DNA of 64,000 bases from Flemingiibacterium sp964603455 (GTDB lineage: Bacteria; Bacillota; Clostridia; Oscillospirales; CAG-272): contig CAZRVL010000002.1 of assembly GCA_964603455.1 (NCBI GenBank), forward strand, positions 1 through 64,000, in the 5' to 3' direction. The number at the start of each line of letters is the position of its first letter. Within the stretch, counting starts at the first letter, position 1. Position numbers and translations under genes: made by a program. Below are positions 17,090 through 25,586 of the stretch, one piece after another. The notes beneath the pieces are model-generated. The model had not been told where the DNA came from. It worked only from the letters and a program-made list of their open reading frames with translations, and searched no databases.

Positions 17090-19453
17090 ATGAACAAATT
17101 ATATCTTATCGGAAACGCACACCTTGACCCGGTCTGGCTTTGGAATTGGAAGGAAGGCTTTTCTGAGATCTTAGCCACGTTTAGAAGCGCACTTGACAGG
17201 ATGAACGATTTCCCGGATTTCAAATTCACGTCCGCTTGTGCGGTATATTATGAATGGGTAGAAAAGACCGATCCCGAAATGTTCGCTGAAATACAGCAGA
17301 GAGTCAAAGAAGGACGTTGGAACATCGTTGGCGGATGGTTTTTACAGCCAGACTGCAATATGCCAAACGGTGAGAGCTTCGCACGTCATGCACTTGTCTC
17401 TCAGAGATATTTCAAGGAGAAATTCGGAGTAACGGCGCATACCGGCTACAATGTTGACTCATTCGGTCACAATGCCGCACTTCCGCAGATATTGAAGCTC
17501 TCCGGAATGGACAACTACGTATTCATGCGCCCCGGAACTCACGAAAATGCAGAGCTGACAGATCTTTTCAACTGGGAAAGTGCAGACGGAAGCAGCGTAA
17601 GAACATATCGTCTGCCGAACGCATACTGCTCAGGCAGCGCATTACCCAAGGACATACAGCCCACGCTCAACCGCATAGACAATCTTTCCGAGAAAAGAAA
17701 TGCTCATCCGATGATGGAATTTTACGGAGTCGGAAATCACGGCGGCGGTCCTACTATTGAGCTTATCTCGGCTATAAAGAAGCATGAGTGCGGTGAAAAA
17801 GAATTTTCGACACCCGATGAATTTTTCGCAGACACCGAAAAACTCGAGCTCCCGACACATAAGGGTGAGCTTCAGAATCACGCACGCGGCTGCTACAGCG
17901 TAAACAGCTATGTCAAGAAAACCAACCGTGCAGCCGAATATTCCCTGCTTGCGGCAGAGACGATATGCTCGCTCGCCGAAGAACTCGTCGGTGCTGAATA
18001 TCCGGACAAAAAGATTAAAAAGGGCTGGAAGAATCTTATGTTTGACCAGTTCCACGATATTCTCGGAGGCTGCTCGATAAAGAGCGCGTATACCGATGTA
18101 TCATATCTGTTCGGCGAGATAAAATCCATAACCGAGCAGGAAACCTTCAAGGCTATGACCAGAATATGCCGAAAGATCGATACTCTAAAGGATGCTACTC
18201 TCCCGTCTGCAAAGACCGAATGGCGTTTATGGAGCTGTGAGAACCTCGGAACTCCGTTCATAGTATTTAATCCCCACGCATGGGAAGTCGAAGCAGTCAT
18301 AAAGCTTTCCGGAAACAACCACAAGGTCACGGATGACAGCAATTCTCCGGTTCCTTGCCAAACCATCCGTGCAGAGCAGACAAACGGCGGAGCAGACAAA
18401 TATTCGAGCGTATTCAAGGCTAAAGTTCCGGCACTCGGATATAAGCTTTACCGCGTATTCGAGGGAGGCGAAGCTGTCGAATTTGCTCCTGTAAAGGTCA
18501 CTGAAAACTCGCTTGAAAATGAGCTTATCCGTGTGACGTTCGATAAGTCCTCCGGCGGTATCGCAAAGATCTTCGACAAGCGCAAAAATGAAGAAATCGA
18601 TTGTTCCACCGGAACAGCTCTGCTTGACGAAACAAAGTGCGATACATGGGCACATGACAAGGTAACGCTCGGCGATAAGATCGGCGAATTCGGTGAACCG
18701 ATATTCGAGATCATCGAATCCGGCGCAGTATTCGCAAAACTCAGAGTGACCACCAGATTCAATGATTCCATATTGAAGCAGGATTATATCCTAACAGCAG
18801 ATTCGGATTCCGTAAAAGTAAATGCGGAGATAGACTTCCATGAAAAGCACAGAACCTTTAAGCTTACTCTCCCGGCAGGCAATAACGTTACTGCCGCAAT
18901 ACCGTTCGGACACATAACACGTAAGCTCGGAACAGGCGAAGAACCTTGTGGCGAGTGGCTCGCAAGCGGAAAGATAGGCTTTACGAGCGACATATCGTAT
19001 GGCTACGATACCGATGGCGATAAGATAAGACCTACGATATTCAGAAGTGCGATATATGCAGACCATTTCGGAGTCCGCGATGATGCCTGTGAATATATGG
19101 AGCAGGGTGTAAGCAGATTCAATTATGAAATATTCATCTACTCAACCGCCTCTGATGCAAAACGCCGTGCAGATGAATTCAACTCGCCCATGCTTTTGAT
19201 CCAGGATACCTTCCACAAGGGTGAGCTCGGCTCAGAATATACCGCTGTAAGCGGAAGCATTCCAGAAAATCTCGTTGTTACTGCCGTAAAACGCGGAGAA
19301 GACGGCGGAAGAGTCGTCCGTTTTGCGGAATACGATGGCACTGCCGCAGACACAGCCTTCAAGATCAACAGCTGCGAAGTAAAATGCAGCACCAAGGCAT
19401 ATGAAATAAAAACTCTCCACAACGGTGTGGAAACAGATCTTATAGAATGGTGA
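17090..19453 (+). CDS. GH38 alpha-mannosidase (short-type)
   Basis: 787 residues, class II alpha-mannosidase architecture. The N-terminal catalytic domain has HLDPVW (zinc ligands His11, Asp13), GGWFLQPDCN, NVDSFGHN with nucleophile Asp123, and QFHDILGGCS for a later zinc His. A three-helix bundle and long beta-sandwich domains follow (NELIRVTFDKSSGGIAKI). No signal peptide, so intracellular trimming of imported mannosides is likely. The ATG at 17090 follows GGAGGATACC; an in-frame TTG at 17078 overlaps that site. It has its own strong promoter and ends at a long hairpin. A second GH38 of a different subtype lies at 42571-45051. Confidence 0.92.
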   Translation: MNKLYLIGNAHLDPVWLWNWKEGFSEILATFRSALDRMNDFPDFKFTSACAVYYEWVEKTDPEMFAEIQQRVKEGRWNIVGGWFLQPDCNMPNGESFARHALVSQRYFKEKFGVTAHTGYNVDSFGHNAALPQILKLSGMDNYVFMRPGTHENAELTDLFNWESADGSSVRTYRLPNAYCSGSALPKDIQPTLNRIDNLSEKRNAHPMMEFYGVGNHGGGPTIELISAIKKHECGEKEFSTPDEFFADTEKLELPTHKGELQNHARGCYSVNSYVKKTNRAAEYSLLAAETICSLAEELVGAEYPDKKIKKGWKNLMFDQFHDILGGCSIKSAYTDVSYLFGEIKSITEQETFKAMTRICRKIDTLKDATLPSAKTEWRLWSCENLGTPFIVFNPHAWEVEAVIKLSGNNHKVTDDSNSPVPCQTIRAEQTNGGADKYSSVFKAKVPALGYKLYRVFEGGEAVEFAPVKVTENSLENELIRVTFDKSSGGIAKIFDKRKNEEIDCSTGTALLDETKCDTWAHDKVTLGDKIGEFGEPIFEIIESGAVFAKLRVTTRFNDSILKQDYILTADSDSVKVNAEIDFHEKHRTFKLTLPAGNNVTAAIPFGHITRKLGTGEEPCGEWLASGKIGFTSDISYGYDTDGDKIRPTIFRSAIYADHFGVRDDACEYMEQGVSRFNYEIFIYSTASDAKRRADEFNSPMLLIQDTFHKGELGSEYTAVSGSIPENLVVTAVKRGEDGGRVVRFAEYDGTAADTAFKINSCEVKCSTKAYEIKTLHNGVETDLIEW

Positions 19454-19457
19454 TATA

Positions 19458-19492
19458 ATAATAACGTCCGAGCCTTGCTCGGACGTTATTAT
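19458..19492. terminator. Strong hairpin between GH38 and the SASP remnant
   Basis: A 16-bp perfect stem (19458-19473 with 19477-19492) with a 3-nt loop. The U-run is weak on both strands, but position and strength suggest a shared terminator. Confidence 0.75.
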
Positions 19493-19508
19493 CATTAAAA
19501 CTCTTGAC

Positions 19509-19685
19509 TTACTTTGAAGCCTTGATGTCGTTTTCGTACTTCTCGATCATCTTCTTGACCATCTGTCCGCCGACTGAGCCTGCCTGCTTCGAGGTGAGCT
19601 CGCCGTTATAGCCCTGTTTGAGGTTGACACCAACCTCGCTTGATGTTCCTTTTACATATCGAAACTCAGCGTTTAAAATCATCAT
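19509..19685 (-). pseudogene. Alpha/beta-type small acid-soluble spore protein, 5' end replaced
   Basis: The frame encodes up to 58 residues: SSEVGVNLKQGYNGELTS, then KQAGSVGGQMVKKMIEKYE. This is the conserved core of alpha/beta SASPs, which coat spore DNA. The usual N-terminal part (an EALxxxKYEVA-type helix) is absent: upstream of about SSEVG the reading runs into the 3' end of the serine recombinase gene (the frames overlap at 19666-19685). Two adjacent ATGs (19685, 19682) could start it, but no ribosome binding site is visible. This looks like a SASP gene cut by insertion of the recombinase element. Expression, if any, would depend on recombinase transcription. Confidence 0.6.
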
Positions 19686-21327
19686 ATCCGCAGGAATGTT
19701 TATCGGCTATGTCTCCAATAAACTTGTAAAATATCCGTATACTCTGGCGGTATGATGATTTTTTTACAGGATCTCCGACTAAATTTGATGAAAACTCTTT
19801 TTCTCCGATCTCTATGCGCTCTATGAAGGTTTCCAAGACCTCTCGATCTAACACATCTATATGCGTATATTCCTTTGCAAGCTCAAAGAATCTCGAAAAG
19901 CTGTTTTCGATCTCCTTCACCGCGTCGGTAGCATTTGATGTATTTAACATTGCTTCCAAGCCCTTCGCTTCGGTTTCAAGCTCAGACACCATTGCTCTCA
20001 ACCGATTATCATCCAATATCCCCTCGGCGTTATCGTGATAAAGCTTAGTTATTATCCTGTTTATAACATTTATTCGTGCTTCCGCTTTTTCCTTTTGCAC
20101 TTTCTGAGCCGTAACATCATCATCTAAGCGAGCATTTTTTATTATACCTTCTACCATATCATTTATCTCTTCGTCAGTCAAAGAGATCAACGAATTTAAT
20201 TCCGTTTTCACTATCTCCATGAGATCTGAATATCTTATCCGCACTCCATCACACGGATTCGATATATCCTTGCGCTTATGTGTACAGCTCAAATACCAAT
20301 ATTTCTCGCGTTCTCCCTTATATACCGTTCCGCCAGAGCACAGCGAATGACCACATTTCCCGCATACAGCTATCTTACCGAATATGCTCCTTCTGACATT
20401 ATCATGTTTTTCTGTACCGCGCCCAAGATTTTTTTGCGCACGATCATAGACAGACTGACTTACCAACGGCTCATGCGTATTTTGCGTGACAGCCCATGCT
20501 TCCTTCGGTACATCTATCTTTTTCATTGATTTAACACTGACCTTGCGGCTGCGTCCGAGTATCGTATGTCCCAAATAGACCTCGTTTTTCAATATTCTTT
20601 TTACAGTCGTATAATTCCATTTGTCGGATGCACGTGCTGCACCTTCATCACTAAAATCATCCCGATACAGCACCCGATATTTTAGTGGCGGTATTATCCC
20701 GTCTTTGTTGAGCTCCAGCGCGATCCTTCTCGACGAGTCCCCTTTTGCGGCAGATTCAAATATTCGTGTAACTATATGTGCTGTCATTTCATCAGGTATC
20801 AAAAGATTCTTGTTCTTCGGATCTTTACGATAACCATACGGCGGGCAGGCACAATACAGACCGTTCTCGCGTTTATTTTTTAAAACATCCTTGACCTTTC
20901 TCGAACCGTCGCGCAAATACACCTCGTTCATTGCAAACTGAAAAGGTGCCATTATATTGTCCTTTTCGGTATCAAAATTATCTGCTATAGCAATATATCT
21001 GATGCCGTTTTCGGGAAAAAACTGCTCTGCATAGTAGCTCGATTCGCGCATATCACGCCCTAGTCTCGACAGATCCTTGGTTATGACAATATTCACAGAA
21101 CCTTTTTCGAGCTGACGCATCATATCCTGAAACGCCGGGCGCTCGAAATTTCCGCCTGACCAACCGTCATCTACAAATTCGCGTATAAGCGTTATTTGAT
21201 TTTGACTACAGTAATTCGAAATTATCATTCTTTGATTCGTGATACTTCCCGATTCACTGCCCTGTATCTCCTCTCGCGAGAGTCTGAGATATGCAAAAGC
21301 CAATGCCCCTTTATCGGATATATTCAT
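19666..21327 (-). CDS. Large serine recombinase
   Basis: 553 residues. The N-terminal resolvase domain has FAYLRLSREE (catalytic Ser17) and VITKDLSRLGRDMRES. The recombinase domain spans roughly residues 150-300 (PPYGYRKDP, the RILKNEVYLGHTILGR helix). A zinc ribbon follows with CGKCG (Cys322, Cys325) and Cys348/Cys359, then coiled coil to near residue 460. This is the architecture of integrases of mobile elements and of developmental excisionases. AAGGAG precedes the ATG. Its 3' end overlaps an SASP fragment and a small accessory-like gene lies 35 bp upstream. No cargo genes, tRNA or prophage structure surround it, so it may be a minimal or decayed element. Confidence 0.92.
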   Translation of the reverse strand: MNISDKGALAFAYLRLSREEIQGSESGSITNQRMIISNYCSQNQITLIREFVDDGWSGGNFERPAFQDMMRQLEKGSVNIVITKDLSRLGRDMRESSYYAEQFFPENGIRYIAIADNFDTEKDNIMAPFQFAMNEVYLRDGSRKVKDVLKNKRENGLYCACPPYGYRKDPKNKNLLIPDEMTAHIVTRIFESAAKGDSSRRIALELNKDGIIPPLKYRVLYRDDFSDEGAARASDKWNYTTVKRILKNEVYLGHTILGRSRKVSVKSMKKIDVPKEAWAVTQNTHEPLVSQSVYDRAQKNLGRGTEKHDNVRRSIFGKIAVCGKCGHSLCSGGTVYKGEREKYWYLSCTHKRKDISNPCDGVRIRYSDLMEIVKTELNSLISLTDEEINDMVEGIIKNARLDDDVTAQKVQKEKAEARINVINRIITKLYHDNAEGILDDNRLRAMVSELETEAKGLEAMLNTSNATDAVKEIENSFSRFFELAKEYTHIDVLDREVLETFIERIEIGEKEFSSNLVGDPVKKSSYRQSIRIFYKFIGDIADKHSCGYDDFKR

Positions 21328-21362
21328 CCTTAAAACTCCTTTCGCGATGATCCATGCCGATC

Positions 21363-21557
21363 TCAGATCCTATCTTCACGCATATCATCACCGCAGTTAC
21401 TATTATACATCGAAACAGCCTGTGATGTCAATGGAAGTATAAGGCTTTTAGCTTCGGTAATTCTCTCACCGACAAGCTCGGACACTGTTCTTTTGCTGCC
21501 ATATATGCGCTCCACCTCGTATATCACACCGTTTATGGCTATATTGTTTTTATCCAT
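21363..21557 (-). CDS. Small protein upstream of the serine recombinase
   Basis: 64 residues, beginning MDKNNIAINGVIYEVERIYG and containing KRTVSELVGERI. GAGGTG lies 7-8 nt before the ATG at 21557; a longer start at 21587 has no such site. Similar short INGxxYxVxRxY...ELI proteins occur next to serine recombinases of clostridial elements, but I cannot name the family with certainty. The 35-bp gap to the recombinase suggests one operon, and a role as directionality or accessory factor is possible. This is inference from position. Confidence 0.6.
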   Translation of the reverse strand: MDKNNIAINGVIYEVERIYGSKRTVSELVGERITEAKSLILPLTSQAVSMYNSNCGDDMREDRI

Positions 21558-21614
21558 AATATTCACCTCAAGGTACATTTTTGCCATATAATGCGAACAT
21601 ACTCAGCCGACATA

Positions 21615-21652
21615 AAAATGCCCCATCCGATCAAGATCGGATGGGGCATTTT
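21615..21652 (-). terminator. Intrinsic terminator of upp
   Basis: An 18-bp perfect inverted repeat (21615-21632 with 21635-21652); on the minus strand it ends in T5. Confidence 0.88.
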
Positions 21653-21672
21653 CCCACATATTTGTGTATAAA

Positions 21673-22302
21673 TTACTTTGTGCCGAAAAGTCTGTCACCG
21701 GCATCTCCGAGACCCGGAATTATATATGCGTGCTCATTGAGATGATCGTCAAGCGAAGCGACATATATATCTACATCGGGATGATCAGCCTGAACCTTAG
21801 CAACACCTTCGGGAGCAGCTACGAGACACATAAGCTTGAGAGACTTGCAGCCCTTATTTTTGAGGATCGTAAGTGCATCAGACGAGCTTCCTCCGGTCGC
21901 GAGCATCGGGTCTACAACTATAGTAATGCGTTCTTCGATGTCACAAGGCAGCTTGCAGTAATATTCTACCGGCTGATGAGTTTCGGGATCGCGGTAAAGA
22001 CCTATATGTCCGACCTTAGCGACCGGAACAAGGCTCAAAAGTCCATCGACCATGCCGAGTCCTGCGCGCAGGATCGGAACTATGGCAAGCTTTTTTCCGG
22101 CTATGGTCTTAGCAGTCATTTTAGATACAGGTGTCTCGATCTCAACATCCTCAAGGGGAAGGTCACGGGTTATTTCATAACCCATGAGCATTGCTATCTC
22201 ATCGAGCAGCTCACGGAAATCCTTGGAACCGGTCTCCTTGCAGCGCATGATAGTAAGCTTATGTGTGATAAGCGGATGGTCGATTACATGAAGTGTACTC
22301 AT
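21673..22302 (-). CDS. upp: Uracil phosphoribosyltransferase
   Basis: 209 residues, full family length. It converts uracil and PRPP to UMP in pyrimidine salvage. Seen: the start HVIDHPLITHKLTIMR, LAIVPILRAGLGMVDGL, the PRPP-binding loop VDPMLATGGSS, and the C-terminal PGLGDAGDRLFGT that binds uracil. GGAGGAATAAA precedes the ATG. Followed by a strong terminator; no pyrimidine attenuator was seen in front of it. Confidence 0.96.
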   Translation of the reverse strand: MSTLHVIDHPLITHKLTIMRCKETGSKDFRELLDEIAMLMGYEITRDLPLEDVEIETPVSKMTAKTIAGKKLAIVPILRAGLGMVDGLLSLVPVAKVGHIGLYRDPETHQPVEYYCKLPCDIEERITIVVDPMLATGGSSSDALTILKNKGCKSLKLMCLVAAPEGVAKVQADHPDVDIYVASLDDHLNEHAYIIPGLGDAGDRLFGTK

Positions 22303-22377
22303 TTTATTCCTCCGAGATATTTCAAAATTTCTTATTTGTTATATATATTATAATCTATTTTGACTGTTTTTTCAAGA

Positions 22378-22923
22378 CTATTTGTGAAAAAACGATAAAT
22401 ATGTCGAAAAATCGGCGTTATCCACAAAAATTGGTTTAATGTATTCGGATTTCTCAGAGCAAACACAGCCGTAATATCCATTTATTTCAAATGCACTAAA
22501 GCATTCGCTCAGTTCAAAGACCGAAAAGCTCTTGAATGCACGTGAAAATCCTTCACCTGTATATTTGACATAGCTCTCTTTTTTACACCATACCTCATAA
22601 AAACGTTTTTCAGGATAGCACTCAACATATTCATACTCATCCCGTGAAAAGAAGCGCTTAGCTAGCCTATTCAGATGCTCAAAGTCTCTTTTATTCAGCT
22701 CGATGTCAAGCCCAACTGGAAGATCAGCCACAGCAACGGCACAAATATCCATACTGTGTGAAATATTCAAATATGTGCCGTGGATATTCGTTTCAGTCCT
22801 TTTGTTCGGAACGAATATCGGTTCAGCTTCAGAGCCAAAGCTGCGGTGCAGCGCATATCTTGCCAATGCGTGACCGTATTCATGCTCATCACCCTTTATA
22901 TCGGAATAAAATACCTCGATCAT
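22378..22923 (-). CDS. 4'-phosphopantetheinyl transferase (Sfp type)
   Basis: 181 residues with the three Sfp-type motifs: NISHS (53-57), GLDIE (71-75, magnesium ligands) and VWCKKESYVKYTGEGF (from 111). The enzyme moves phosphopantetheine from CoA to carrier proteins. It overlaps the 3' end of rnfB by 4 bp (ATGA), so it is the last gene of the rnf operon and translationally coupled to it. No polyketide, peptide-synthetase or fatty-acid gene is in the window, so its carrier protein is elsewhere. It is shorter than Sfp (about 224), closer to the minimal forms. Confidence 0.87.
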   Translation of the reverse strand: MIEVFYSDIKGDEHEYGHALARYALHRSFGSEAEPIFVPNKRTETNIHGTYLNISHSMDICAVAVADLPVGLDIELNKRDFEHLNRLAKRFFSRDEYEYVECYPEKRFYEVWCKKESYVKYTGEGFSRAFKSFSVFELSECFSAFEINGYYGCVCSEKSEYIKPIFVDNADFSTYLSFFHK

Positions 22924-23771
22924 TTCGATTCCAGCTCATCCTGATCAAGCGTCATACCGAGCTTTTTCTGAGAAATATCCGACCAGATTATCTTGCGCGG
23001 ACATTTCTCAACACACTTTCCGCATTGAGTACATTTTGTATAGTCGATAGAAGCAACAAAATCGTGTACATGTATTGCATCGGATTCACAAGTTTTTTCA
23101 CACAATTTGCAGCTGATACAGCCGACCTCGCAGTATGAGCGTGTCAATGAGCCTTTATCGACAGACATACATCCGACCCAGACCTGCGCATCATATGGGA
23201 TAAGGCGAATTATATGCTTCGGACAAGCTTCGACACATTTTCCGCAGCCCTTGCATTTTGTGTAATCAACTGCCGAAATTCCGTTTTCTATGCTTATAGC
23301 ACCAAAAGGACATATCGACACACAGGTTCCGAGTCCTATGCAGCCGTTCGGACAGAGCTTGTCTCCACCGCCAAGCCTTGATGCCGCAATACAGTCCGGA
23401 GCACCTTCATAGATATATTTTTTCGCCGCAAATTCGGCTGTTCCTGAGCACATGACCTGCGCACGAAGTCTGATCGAAGCTTCGGATTCAACTCCCATTA
23501 TCGCCGCAATCTCAGCAGCAACACTCTCGCCGCCGACAACACAGGCTGACGGTTTGGCTTCACCCTTTACTATCGCCTCGGCAAGTGCTGCACAGCCGGC
23601 ATAACCGCAACCGCCGCAGTTTGCTCCCGGTAATTTATCCTGAACTTCTGGAATTCGTTCGTCTATCTTAACCGCAAATACCTTCGCTGCTACAGCCAAT
23701 GCAAGTCCAAGCACTCCACCGAGTATCACGAACCACATCAATGCAAAAAGTATATTTTTTAAATTTTCCAT
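22920..23771 (-). CDS. rnfB: Rnf complex subunit RnfB
   Basis: 283 residues: an N-terminal membrane anchor (ILFALMWFVILGGVLGLALA), a [4Fe-4S] domain (GANCGGCGYAGCAAL), then four ferredoxin-type Cys groups (CIGLGTCVSICP; CKGCGKCVEACP; CISCKLCEKTC; CTQCGKCVEKCP). RnfB accepts electrons from ferredoxin at the inner face. ATG at 23771 is used, with GGAGGCATAGAC before it; the longer TTG start at 23789 overlaps rnfA. The family usually has fewer or differently arranged clusters in proteobacteria; multi-cluster RnfB is common in Clostridia. Confidence 0.95.
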   Translation of the reverse strand: MENLKNILFALMWFVILGGVLGLALAVAAKVFAVKIDERIPEVQDKLPGANCGGCGYAGCAALAEAIVKGEAKPSACVVGGESVAAEIAAIMGVESEASIRLRAQVMCSGTAEFAAKKYIYEGAPDCIAASRLGGGDKLCPNGCIGLGTCVSICPFGAISIENGISAVDYTKCKGCGKCVEACPKHIIRLIPYDAQVWVGCMSVDKGSLTRSYCEVGCISCKLCEKTCESDAIHVHDFVASIDYTKCTQCGKCVEKCPRKIIWSDISQKKLGMTLDQDELESK

Positions 23772-23785
23772 GTCTATGCCTCCGA

Positions 23786-24379
23786 TCAAAACGACATTCC
23801 GGAGAAACCTGAAAATGCCATAGCGATCAAGCTCGCCGCAACCATAGCTATTGGTATGCCCTTAAAGCTCTTCGGCGGATTTGCAAATGATATTCGAACC
23901 CGTACTCCGGCGAATATCACTATCGCAAGTGTGAAACCTGCCGCAGAGGCAAGACCGTACGCAAGCGATTCTATAAAATCATAGCCGTTTTGAATATTGA
24001 GAAGAGCTGCACCGAGAACTGCGCAGTTCGTTGTTATTAAAGGCAGATATATGCCGAGCGCACCGTAAAGAGCAGGAATGAATTTTCTCAGAAACATCTC
24101 TATGAACTGTACAAGAGCCGCGATTATGAGTATAAACGCTATAGTCTCAAGATATTCGAGCTTAAACGGCACTAATATAAAATGATATACCGCCCAGGTA
24201 GCCGCAGAGGATATTGTCATTACGAACATGACCGCAAATCCCATTCCGAGTGCGGTATCCGGCTTGTCCGAGACTCCGAGGAACGGGCATATGCCAAGAA
24301 ATTTCGAAAAAATATAATTTTCAACAAGCACCGCACTCAGCATCAGAAGCAGCACATCAACAAGATAATCAGTATTCAT
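23786..24379 (-). CDS. rnfA: Rnf complex subunit RnfA
   Basis: 197 residues, six membrane helices. Signature stretches: AVLVENYIFSKFLGICPFLG near the N-terminus and ITTNCAVLGAALLN mid-protein, with the conserved Cys residues of the RnfA/RnfE pair that hold an intramembrane [2Fe-2S] cluster. It overlaps rnfE by 4 bp (start on rnfE stop), consistent with coupled translation. Confidence 0.95.
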   Translation of the reverse strand: MNTDYLVDVLLLMLSAVLVENYIFSKFLGICPFLGVSDKPDTALGMGFAVMFVMTISSAATWAVYHFILVPFKLEYLETIAFILIIAALVQFIEMFLRKFIPALYGALGIYLPLITTNCAVLGAALLNIQNGYDFIESLAYGLASAAGFTLAIVIFAGVRVRISFANPPKSFKGIPIAMVAASLIAMAFSGFSGMSF

Positions 24380-25011
24380 TCGGTCTCCCCCTTCTTTGTC
24401 CGTTCAGAGACAGAATTTCTTATTTTGTTCATCGAAGCGATTATGAGACCAAGAGTCAAAAATGCTCCGGACGGAAGTATGAAGATTATAGCAGGCTCAT
24501 ATGCTGAAGGCATTACTTGATAACCGAGCAATGTTCCTGCGCCGATAAGCTCTCGCACAGCTGCAACGATAACAAGCGCAAATGTGTATCCCACGCCCAT
24601 TGCAAGTCCATCCACCGCGCTCGGAAGCACCGGCTGCTTCGAAGCAAAAGCTTCGGCTCTTGCAAGTATTATGCAGTTTACGACGATCAGCGGAATAAAC
24701 AGTCCGAGCGTATCATTAAGCTCCCGAAGATAGGCCTGTATCAGAAGCTGAACTGCCGTTACAAAGCCCGAAATTATAACTATATACGAAGCTATTCGTA
24801 TCTGCTTCGGGATGAAATTTCTCAAAAGCGATATGAATATATTGGAGCAGATAAGCACGGCAGTGACCGCAATACCCATTCCGAGCGCATTTTTTACAGA
24901 TGTCGTTACCGCAAGAGTCGAACACATTCCGAGCATTTGCACCAAAACCGGATTATTATCGAACAATCCGCCAAGCATCTGATTTTTAAAATCTTTCAAC
25001 GAATATTTCAT
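24376..25011 (-). CDS. rnfE: Rnf complex subunit RnfE
   Basis: 211 residues, six membrane helices, homologous to RnfA. Seen: NNPVLVQMLGMCSTLAVT, GMGIAVTAVL, and IVVNCIILARAEAFA. Part of the membrane core that passes electrons and pumps sodium or protons. Overlaps both neighbours by 4 bp. Confidence 0.95.
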   Translation of the reverse strand: MKYSLKDFKNQMLGGLFDNNPVLVQMLGMCSTLAVTTSVKNALGMGIAVTAVLICSNIFISLLRNFIPKQIRIASYIVIISGFVTAVQLLIQAYLRELNDTLGLFIPLIVVNCIILARAEAFASKQPVLPSAVDGLAMGVGYTFALVIVAAVRELIGAGTLLGYQVMPSAYEPAIIFILPSGAFLTLGLIIASMNKIRNSVSERTKKGETE

Positions 25012-25586
25012 TCCATACCTCCGGCAAATACCATATCATACACGGAAAGCGCAGAATTTACTCCATCTGTCACAGCTTTAGAGGAGATAGTAGAACCGGT
25101 TATCGCATCTACTTCCCTTCCGATAGCTATATTGCCGCCGAGCCCCTCATATTGCGACAAAAATCCATCGCTGTCGATACGGCTTCCAAGTCCGGGAGTC
25201 TCAGAATGTGAGACGATCTTTATTCCTGCGACCTTGCCGTCAGAATTTATTCCGACTATTATTTCGATCGCACCGCCGAAGCCGTTCGGGGATACGGATG
25301 CCGCATATCCTACTGTTTTGTCTCCCTCATTTACCAAATATATCGAATCCGCACCGTCTGCTTCAATATCCGATAAAGCTATCTCTGCCGCATTCGGAAA
25401 GATCGCCGATATTGCATTCTTTTTTTCAAGCTCATTGTTCTCGGCTATGATCGGAGCAGTCAGCGCATTGACTCCTGCCAGCATAAGAGCGGTCACTGCA
25501 CTTATAAGCAGCAACTTGAGCGTTATCGTAATGATAAATTTAGCGTCCATACTGTTTTCAGGCTTCTTTTCCTGAGCTTCGTTCAT
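25008..25586 (-). CDS. rnfG: Rnf complex subunit RnfG (FMN-binding)
   Basis: 192 residues: one N-terminal membrane helix (LKLLLISAVTALMLAGVNAL), then an extracytoplasmic FMN-binding domain with YAASVSPNGFGGAIEIIVGI, HSETPGLGSRID and the flavinylation motif DAITGSTISS, whose Thr receives FMN covalently from an ApbE transferase. apbE is not in the window. ATG at 25586 has GGAGGTG six bases upstream; a GTG at 25595 is an alternative. The start lies 29 bp inside rnfD. Confidence 0.94.
   Translation of the reverse strand: MNEAQEKKPENSMDAKFIITITLKLLLISAVTALMLAGVNALTAPIIAENNELEKKNAISAIFPNAAEIALSDIEADGADSIYLVNEGDKTVGYAASVSPNGFGGAIEIIVGINSDGKVAGIKIVSHSETPGLGSRIDSDGFLSQYEGLGGNIAIGREVDAITGSTISSKAVTDGVNSALSVYDMVFAGGME

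Noticed and set aside
24517..25575. 352-codon open frame on the plus strand opposite rnfE/rnfG
   Set aside because: It is the antisense shadow of two well-identified rnf genes, has no ribosome binding site and shows low-complexity composition.
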